NCBI GenBank assembly: GCA_002748425.1
Contig: PDSJ01000034.1
Location: 1 to 45,994, forward strand
DNA length: 45,994 bases
DNA from: a candidate division KSB3 bacterium
GTDB taxonomy: Bacteria; Moduliflexota; Moduliflexia; Moduliflexales; Moduliflexaceae
Direction: 5' to 3'
The notes beneath the pieces were generated by a model. It saw only the letters and a program-made list of their open reading frames with translations. It had not been told where the DNA came from and did not search any database. Position numbers and translations under genes: made by a program. Shown here one piece after another: positions 45,277 to 45,994 of the stretch. Every line of letters starts with the position of its first letter. The stretch's first letter is position 1.

Positions 45277-45837
45277 CTAGGAAAGATAGAACATGAAGAC
45301 GGAGCTGTAAAGGTACAATTCGGAGTTGGCGTTGACAAGTGGGCATTTGATTCAGAAACAGGAGGGGTGAAAACTCCTCAAAACACAGAGGTTTGTCTGA
45401 AATTTCAACTTTTTCAAGGAAATTTTGATGCAATAGACCTTGGAGATTCCACCACAGTAGATTTCGAAGTCGACGGAAATCTTAATTTAGGAGATGGGGC
45501 TACTTTGGGGAAAACAGCAAACGGATGGCAATTGATTCTTCCTTCTGGGATTGGTGAAGGAACTGTCATTGTTTCTGTTAAAAATAATCAGACAGGAATA
45601 GTGCATGAGCTTCGGATTCCTGTACAGTCGTATAGAGAAGAGCCGCCAACACCGACTCCTACGTCGGAACCACCACCCTCTTGTCCAAAACCGGTTTCAA
45701 TTACTTATGATGAGTGTGTTGCAGGATTTCCTCCGGGCAGTGTTACAAATGGGACTGGAGCATGTGATGCAGTATGCGACAACCCTTTCAATCCTTCAGT
45801 TGATGAAAAATATGTTTTAGAATCAACATTTCCATAA
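45277..45837 (+). pseudogene. Fragment of a surface protein, N-terminus missing
   Basis: The frame is open from 45277 but has no ATG start before the family-like sequence GAVKVQFGVGVDKWAFDSET; GTG 45367 would cut into it. The product has a beta-sandwich-like part (STTVDFEVDGNLNLGDGATL, GTVIVSVKNNQTGIVHELRI), a Pro/Thr linker (EEPPTPTPTSEPPPSC) and a Cys-containing tail (CVAGFPPGSVTNGTGACDAV). It looks like the C-terminal end of a secreted or surface protein whose 5' end was lost. An intact terminator follows. Confidence 0.5.
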
Positions 45838-45852
45838 TATTAAAAAATACTT

Positions 45853-45897
45853 TAGTCGATCTTGAAAAAGTCTTTTTTGCAAGGTCGACTATTTTTT
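45853..45897 (+). terminator. Intrinsic terminator
   Basis: TAGTCGATCTTG (45853-45864) pairs with CAAGGTCGACTA (45880-45891), one G-U pair, extended internally by an A-rich/T-rich stem, then six T residues (45892-45897). It ends the surface-protein fragment at 45837. Confidence 0.85.
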
Positions 45898-45994
45898 ATA
45901 AGATGAACATAAATTGTCAATAACTTCTCAGGTAAGACTTTATTTGGCTTCAGCATCAATTTAGAGATAACTTTTGCCTTGAAATTAGCAAAAA

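Noticed and set aside
40800..45994. CRISPR array or phage region
   Set aside because: The repeats are single palindromes without regular spacers, and no phage structural, integrase or Cas gene is recognisable.

Overview
The window looks like a Gram-negative bacterial chromosome segment of roughly 50% GC. It carries lipobox and Sec-type secreted proteins, sigma70-like promoters of the form TTGACA-N16/18-TATAnT, and housekeeping uvrA and ligA. No rRNA, tRNA, CRISPR array, transposase or integrase was recognised. The mix (PUFA-synthase-like megasynthase, SPASM radical SAM protein, large repeat lipoprotein, PilB-like fusion) suggests a large-genome, poorly characterised environmental lineage; I cannot name the phylum from sequence alone.

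Layout. 1-2.2 kb: a frameshifted membrane-protein pseudogene, a 15-bp inverted-repeat pair and a small ORF. 2.2-13 kb (minus strand): a biosynthetic block. A 2275-residue KS-CLF-AT-DH-DH megasynthase resembling fused PfaB/PfaC is followed by a KAS III-like enzyme and a MATE exporter with almost no spacing; a radical SAM/SPASM protein with a SEC-C tail lies upstream. The megasynthase has no visible ACP, KR or ER, so those activities must come in trans. 13.2-16.1 kb: uvrA. 16.3-20.8 kb: a cell-wall theme (LprI-like protein beside a GH46-like/peptidoglycan-binding enzyme, a GH25 lysozyme remnant, a PAN/Apple protein) with an orphan DppB/DppC permease pair. 21-26.2 kb: a PA14-VanZ-sulfatase-fold fusion, a cyclophilin-like protein and a Bpt-type aminoacyl-tRNA-protein transferase.

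26.6-30.8 kb: a surface cluster comprising a lipoprotein with about twenty 23-residue repeats and a peptidoglycan-binding tail, a secreted protein with a possible Cys-Gln thioester domain, and a Cys-rich thioredoxin-like protein. 31.5-34.1 kb: a membrane-anchored protein divergent from a PilB/GspE-like protein whose catalytic motifs are degenerate and which ends in a receiver domain with Glu at the phospho-acceptor site. 34.1-40.8 kb: an alkaline-phosphatase-superfamily enzyme, an SDR, a nitronate-monooxygenase/FabK-like enzyme, ligA and a FabI-like reductase.

40.8-46 kb is accessory in character: AT-rich, small, mostly plus-strand genes (roadblock-like, GyrI-like, small membrane proteins, PH-like, alpha/beta hydrolase, an N-terminally incomplete surface protein). 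It has an AraC-type remnant, many hairpins, and two imperfect palindromes with the R-L-loop-L-R layout of integron attC sites on both sides of a small ORF. The strongest candidates for undescribed biology are the ACP-less PUFA-like synthase/exporter operon, the pseudo-PilB/pseudo-receiver fusion, the PA14-VanZ-sulfatase fusion, the repeat-lipoprotein/thioester/thioredoxin cluster and the putative cassette array.
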